Assembly: GCF_003260095.1 (NCBI RefSeq)
Contig: NZ_PTPX01000003.1
Span: 1 to 42,978, forward strand
Reading direction: 5' to 3'
DNA from: Glaesserella australis
GTDB taxonomy: Bacteria; Pseudomonadota; Gammaproteobacteria; Enterobacterales; Pasteurellaceae
Length of the DNA stretch: 42,978 bases
The position numbers and the translations under genes were made by a program. Under the pieces are notes generated by a model. The model had not been told where the DNA came from. It saw only the letters and a program-made list of their open reading frames with translations, and did no database searches. Below, piece after piece: positions 40,202 to 42,978 of the stretch. How positions within the stretch are numbered: the first letter of the stretch is position 1; the number at the start of each line of letters is the position of its first letter.

Positions 40202-40231
40202 GGGACACCACCTTGGTGTCCCTTTATTTTA
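40202..40231 (+). terminator. ybgI terminator
   Basis: GGGACACCA (40202-40210) pairs with TGGTGTCCC (40214-40222) around a 3-nt loop, followed by TTTATTTTAAT. A strong Rho-independent terminator 26 bp past the ybgI stop. Confidence 0.92.
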
Positions 40232-40246
40232 ATAGGAAACTGCTTT

Positions 40247-41209
40247 TTAACTATTGGCTATAATAACCGCTCGTTTTGGTGCTGGATAGCCTTCAATCGT
40301 TTTTGAATGATCTGCTGGATCAAGAAAATCAATCAACGACTCATTTTCAAGCCATTCGGTTTTACGTTGTTCTTCTACTGTCGTAACCTCTTCATCTACA
40401 CAACGTACATTTTTAAATCCAACTTTTTCTAGCCAATTAATCAAAGCAGGTACAGAAGGAATAAAGTAGACATTTTTCATTTTTGCATAGCGATCGGCTG
40501 GCACAAGCACATCATTTACATCACCATCAATCACTAAGGTTTCTAATACTAATTCACCGCCTTTGACTAACTGATTTTTTAATTGAGAAAGATGATCTAA
40601 TGGCGATTTACGATGATACAGAACCCCCATGGAAAAAACCGTATCAAACACTTGTAAAGGTTGCATCTGCTCAATCCCAAGGGGAATTAAATTCGCACGA
40701 CGGTCATTATTCAACAACTTACGTACCGCTTCAAATTGACATAAAAACAGCTCTGTCGGGTCGATCCCCACCACCATTTTTGCCCCTTCACCAACCATAC
40801 GCCACATGTGGTACCCACTACCACAACCGACATCTAAAATTATTCTATCTTTTAAAGGAGAAAGATGGGGTAAAACTCTATCCCACTTAAAATCTGAACG
40901 CCATTCACAATCAACATGAATACCATGTAAATGATAAGGACCTTTACGCCATGGCATAAGTTGTTTTAAGTGGTAAACCAAACGTTGCGTTTCTCCAGTG
41001 CTTAAAGGCTCTGTAGCAATCGCTTCTACTTTATCGACTAAATTAAGCGTTGCCTCAAGGTTCGGCAAATGTTCGATGATCTTTGCCCATTTTGCATAGT
41101 CACCGTGGGTTTGCTTTTCCCATTGTTTAAGTTGTAAAGGTAAGGTTTCTAACCAGTCTGAAAGACGAGTAGTTGCAATTTGTTGATAAAAAGGACGGAA
41201 ATCAATCAT
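40247..41209 (-). CDS. cmoB: tRNA U34 carboxymethyltransferase
   Basis: Transfers the carboxymethyl group of carboxy-SAM to 5-hydroxyuridine-34 of certain tRNAs. The 320-residue protein (E. coli 323) begins [24 protein letters not shown], closely like the family, and has the SAM-fold motif [19 protein letters not shown] near residue 122, [14 protein letters not shown], and [16 protein letters not shown]. Its substrate is supplied by CmoA at 16993. No good Shine-Dalgarno lies before the ATG, and a strong minus-strand terminator hairpin ends only 38 bases upstream, which makes its transcription start unclear. Confidence 0.95.
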   Translation of the reverse strand: MIDFRPFYQQIATTRLSDWLETLPLQLKQWEKQTHGDYAKWAKIIEHLPNLEATLNLVDKVEAIATEPLSTGETQRLVYHLKQLMPWRKGPYHLHGIHVDCEWRSDFKWDRVLPHLSPLKDRIILDVGCGSGYHMWRMVGEGAKMVVGIDPTELFLCQFEAVRKLLNNDRRANLIPLGIEQMQPLQVFDTVFSMGVLYHRKSPLDHLSQLKNQLVKGGELVLETLVIDGDVNDVLVPADRYAKMKNVYFIPSVPALINWLEKVGFKNVRCVDEEVTTVEEQRKTEWLENESLIDFLDPADHSKTIEGYPAPKRAVIIANS

Positions 41210-41247
41210 GATATTAGTACTAAGTAAGAAAGGATAAATTTTAGGGT

Positions 41248-41275
41248 AAAAAAAGCCTAAGAAAACAACTTAGGC
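41248..41275 (-). terminator. Minus-strand terminator upstream of cmoB
   Basis: GCCTAAG (41255-41261) pairs with CTTAGGC (41269-41275); on the minus strand the stem is followed by seven T. It may be the original tesB terminator displaced by the insert, or an attenuator in the cmoB leader. Confidence 0.88.
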
Positions 41276-41351
41276 AAAGGGTTTCTCTATGAATAAAATA
41301 TTATTGTTATAATAAATGTTTGCCTTTTCTTCCAAAAAAACAAACTTAATG

Positions 41352-41395
41352 ATTGTAAAAAAAAAAAAAAAAAAAAGCAAGCAAAAAATTACAAT
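41352..41395. repeat. A20 homopolymer inside an ATTGTAA/TTACAAT inverted repeat
   Basis: Twenty consecutive A residues at 41357-41376, bounded by ATTGTAA (41352-41358) and TTACAAT (41389-41395). A run this long is prone to slippage. No open reading frame crosses it. Confidence 0.8.
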
Positions 41396-41581
41396 TTAAT
41401 ATAGCATTTGCATAAATCCCCACCCAAATTCACATCCATATACGGGTAGAGAAATATCCGGTTTTATGTAGCAGTTACACAAATACAGCGTAGGAGCAGG
41501 GGGTATCTCCGCCTATTAAATATTGGGTGTTTCGGGGAGATAAACCCGTCTTTACAAGCTTTTCTGAGTTTTGTATAACGA

Positions 41582-42466
41582 CTACATAGTATCGCTTTTT
41601 ACAACGTCTACAAGCTCTCGAATTAGCCCTTCCTGTTGATAACTCGCAATAAGATTACCGTTTTGGTCAAAAACTTGCCCACGAGCAAGCCCCCTTGAGC
41701 CTGAAGCATTTGGGGTATCAAGCTGAAATCGTGTCCAGTGATTTAAATTAAACGTTCGATGAAACCAAATGCTATGGTCTAACGTTGCGACTTTTAATCC
41801 CTGTTGCAAAAATCCCCGTTCATGTGGGTGTAACATGGTTAATATGCAATGGAAGTCCGTAAAGTAAGCGAGTAAACATTGTTGTAAACGAAGAGATGTT
41901 GGCGCAATGCCATTGGTTTTTGCTAGCACAAGCTGTTCTGGTGGCAATTTTTTGCCCTGAAATGGATGATTCACATATTTTAGGCGAACATCAAACGCTC
42001 TCTCTTTCTGAAATTTTTCTTTTAATGGAGAAGGCAACATCAATGCAAGGGACTGGATTAACTCATTTTCAGAAAATAGGCTATCAGGTTCTAAGTTATT
42101 CTCTACTTGAATTTGATGTTCAAAACCCTGTTCAACAACTTGGAAAGAAGCCATCACACGACAAATCACTTCATTATGTTGTTTCGCATTAATAGACACT
42201 ACAGTAAAACTTTTCCCTTCCCTAAGGATTTCCGTTTCATAAATAATCGGATAAGCCACATCTCCCGCCCGTAGAAAATAGCAATGGCATGAATGTAAAT
42301 GGCGAGATTCATCTACCACATTCATACTTGCTGATAACGCCTGCGCAACGACTTGCCCCCCAAACACTTGTGGTAAACCATCATCTTCACATTCACCACG
42401 AAATAGGTTGTCATCTAAACGTTCTAAAGTAAGTAATTCGATTAAGCGACTTAATGCTTGAGACAT
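41582..42466 (-). CDS. tesB: Acyl-CoA thioesterase II
   Basis: Hydrolyses medium- and long-chain acyl-CoA to free acid and CoA. The 294-residue double-hotdog protein (E. coli TesB 286) keeps the catalytic triad context: Asp in YFTDFHCILTMLHPH, Thr in KVATLDHSIWFHR, and Gln in YQQEGLI. VFGGQVVAQAL near residue 35 is diagnostic. The start at 42466 is preceded by GGAAAGGA; an ATG seven codons upstream was rejected. The C-terminus (RELVDVVKSDTM) is about eight residues longer than in E. coli and abuts the unexplained insert. The ffs gene diverges upstream, as near tesB in E. coli. Confidence 0.94.
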   Translation of the reverse strand: MSQALSRLIELLTLERLDDNLFRGECEDDGLPQVFGGQVVAQALSASMNVVDESRHLHSCHCYFLRAGDVAYPIIYETEILREGKSFTVVSINAKQHNEVICRVMASFQVVEQGFEHQIQVENNLEPDSLFSENELIQSLALMLPSPLKEKFQKERAFDVRLKYVNHPFQGKKLPPEQLVLAKTNGIAPTSLRLQQCLLAYFTDFHCILTMLHPHERGFLQQGLKVATLDHSIWFHRTFNLNHWTRFQLDTPNASGSRGLARGQVFDQNGNLIASYQQEGLIRELVDVVKSDTM

Positions 42467-42527
42467 ATTTTTTCCTTTCCTAAGCAATTTTAGTCAGTGT
42501 AAAAGAAAGAAACAGGAAAAGATAGAC

Positions 42528-42585
42528 ACAAGCGGTCGGATGAGTCTGGCTTTTTGCAAATTTTTACAGCAATCGCACCGCTTGT
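42528..42585. repeat. Paired inverted USS between tesB and ffs
   Basis: ACAAGCGGTC (42528-42537) pairs with ACCGCTTGT (42577-42585); TTTTTGCAAATTT in the loop is the extended USS tail. It lies upstream of both divergent genes, so here a terminator role is unlikely. Confidence 0.8.
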
Positions 42586-42597
42586 TTGTTTTTTTGC

Positions 42598-42626
42598 TTG
42601 TATTAGAGCGGGAGTCCATCTATAAT
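42598..42626 (+). promoter_or_regulatory. ffs promoter
   Basis: TTGTAT (42598-42603), a 17-bp spacer and a perfect TATAAT (42621-42626). Transcription would start near 42633, leaving about a 25-nt 5' leader, as in the E. coli 4.5S precursor that RNase P trims. Confidence 0.8.
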
Positions 42627-42657
42627 TTGAAGCCTTACACAACTCGTGTAATCCAAT

Positions 42658-42768
42658 GAGAGCGCTTCTGGTTTCTCGCAATGGAGTTCAGTTTACTTGG
42701 TCAGGTTCGGAAGAAAGCAGCCAGAATTGAAATTTCCGTGTGCCGAGAGTTTGCTGGAAGCGCTCTCG
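42658..42768 (+). ncRNA. ffs: 4.5S RNA, signal recognition particle RNA
   Basis: RNA core of the bacterial signal recognition particle; it binds Ffh and targets membrane proteins cotranslationally. The apical signature GGTCAGGTTCGGAAGAAAGC (from 42699) followed by AGCCA contains the GGAA tetraloop and the symmetric and asymmetric loops bound by Ffh. The distal part GTGTGCCGAG matches the E. coli descending strand. The closing stem is GAGAGCGCTTC (42658-42668) with GAAGCGCTCTC (42757-42767), followed by GCCTTTTT, which also acts as the terminator. Length is about 111 nt (E. coli 114). The precise 5' end depends on RNase P processing. Confidence 0.95.
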
Positions 42769-42795
42769 CCTTTTTATCGGCATATAGGACAAAAT

Positions 42796-42832
42796 AGTTG
42801 GTAATTATTATTTCCCGTAATCATTACCAACT
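42796..42832. repeat. Inverted repeat at the 3' end of the transposase gene
   Basis: AGTTGGTAAT (42796-42805) and ATTACCAACT (42823-42832) form a 10-bp stem around a 17-nt loop. The right arm includes the transposase stop codon. On the minus strand the stem is followed by ATTTTG, so it may be the terminator of the transposase gene or part of the element's end. Confidence 0.7.
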
Positions 42833-42978
42833 CCTTTTATTTAAAAAATCCTGTATAAACAATATCTTATGTTTTCTCGTTAAACCACTATGTGGGCGTA
42901 ATTTGTCTTTAAGTTCTTTAAATAGCCCTTCTATTCGATTTGTTGTCTTTTCTATATTTAACTCGGGATGCTTCTCGT
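42824..42978 (-). mobile_element. Transposase gene, C-terminal end (partial, runs off the window)
   Basis: Fifty codons are visible before the stop: EKHPELNIEKTTNRIEGLF, then KELKDKLRPHSGLTRKHKIL, then FIQDFLNKRSW. The pattern T-T-N-x-I-E-G-x-F-x-x-L-K followed by H-x-G-L is seen near the last catalytic Glu of DDE transposases of the mutator/IS256-like group; the exact family is not resolved here. The E of IEG would be the catalytic residue. The rest lies beyond 42978, so whether it is intact is unknown. The element end probably lies between the ffs terminator (about 42775) and 42796, so it inserted just downstream of ffs without harming it. Confidence 0.7.

Larger units (their letters stand above)
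41210..41581. other. 372-bp gap between cmoB and tesB
   Basis: No convincing gene is present. From left to right it holds the cmoB leader (41210-41247), a minus-strand terminator (41248-41275), AT-rich DNA, a run of 20 A (41357-41376) and a less AT-rich, stem-rich block (about 41401-41580) that ends at the tesB stop codon. The block has scattered open frames without start codons and looks like an inserted repeat or decayed gene rather than a normal 3' region. Confidence 0.6.

Noticed and set aside
41289-41312. Mini-ORF encoding MNKILLL as a leader peptide
   Set aside because: It is on the plus strand, opposite to the cmoB terminator it would have to control, and has no ribosome binding site.
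41450-41578. Plus-strand open frame of 43 codons in the cmoB-tesB gap
   Set aside because: It begins right after a stop codon, has no ATG/GTG start with a ribosome binding site, and I could not tie it securely to a family. Kept only as part of the finding on this block.
42490-42681. Minus-strand 63-codon open frame upstream of tesB
   Set aside because: It covers the USS pair, the ffs promoter and the 5' part of the 4.5S RNA, which explain the sequence.

Overview
The window looks like chromosomal DNA of a Pasteurellaceae bacterium. The best clue is the repeated 9-mer ACAAGCGGT, often followed by a TTTGCAAA-like stretch. This is the core of the Apl-type DNA uptake signal sequence (USS) used by the Actinobacillus / Mannheimia / Bibersteinia / H. 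ducreyi branch; I did not notice Hin-type AAGTGCGGT copies. Gene content (CmoA/CmoB, SeqA, SspAB, DsbC, CpxRA, TmaR, YejLM, YacL) also fits a gammaproteobacterium with a reduced genome. Species cannot be fixed from sequence reading alone.

Layout: (1) 1-4092: ssb (-) and uvrA (+) diverge around one LexA box, then yacL. (2) 4137-11632, all minus: dapA; ybhA plus a GNAT acetyltransferase; a lipoprotein with BamE-like and OmpA-like domains; then mepM-dsbC-recJ. (3) 11783-14305, plus: znuC-znuB zinc importer and yafJ. (4) 14382-19797: gyrB (-), then cmoA, yejL and yejM (lapC) on plus. (5) 19839-27990, minus: lysS, then a tight seqA-menE-mscK/M-aroC run. (6) 28098-34178: ybfF (+), sspA-sspB (-), tmaR (+), serC-hisC (-), pepP (-). 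(7) 34313-40175, plus: mazG, cpxR-cpxA, macB, ybgI. (8) 40247-42978: cmoB (-), a 372-bp gap with a repeat-like insert and an A20 tract, tesB (-), the 4.5S RNA gene ffs (+), and the 3' end of a transposase gene (-) that runs off the window.

Almost everything is conserved housekeeping: DNA repair and replication (ssb, uvrA, recJ, gyrB, seqA), envelope maintenance (mepM, dsbC, OmpA-like lipoprotein, lapC, CpxRA, MscK-type channel), amino-acid and cofactor synthesis (dapA, aroC, serC, hisC, menE), translation (lysS, cmoA/cmoB, ffs) and zinc uptake. Paired, inverted USSs recur in intergenic gaps and probably double as transcription terminators.

I see no CRISPR array, prophage, toxin-antitoxin or defence island, and no convincing new multi-gene system. 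The least explained sequence is 41210-41581, between cmoB and tesB. Next in interest are inverted repeats in the gyrB and znuC leaders and between cpxR and cpxA, and a macB gene without a neighbouring macA.
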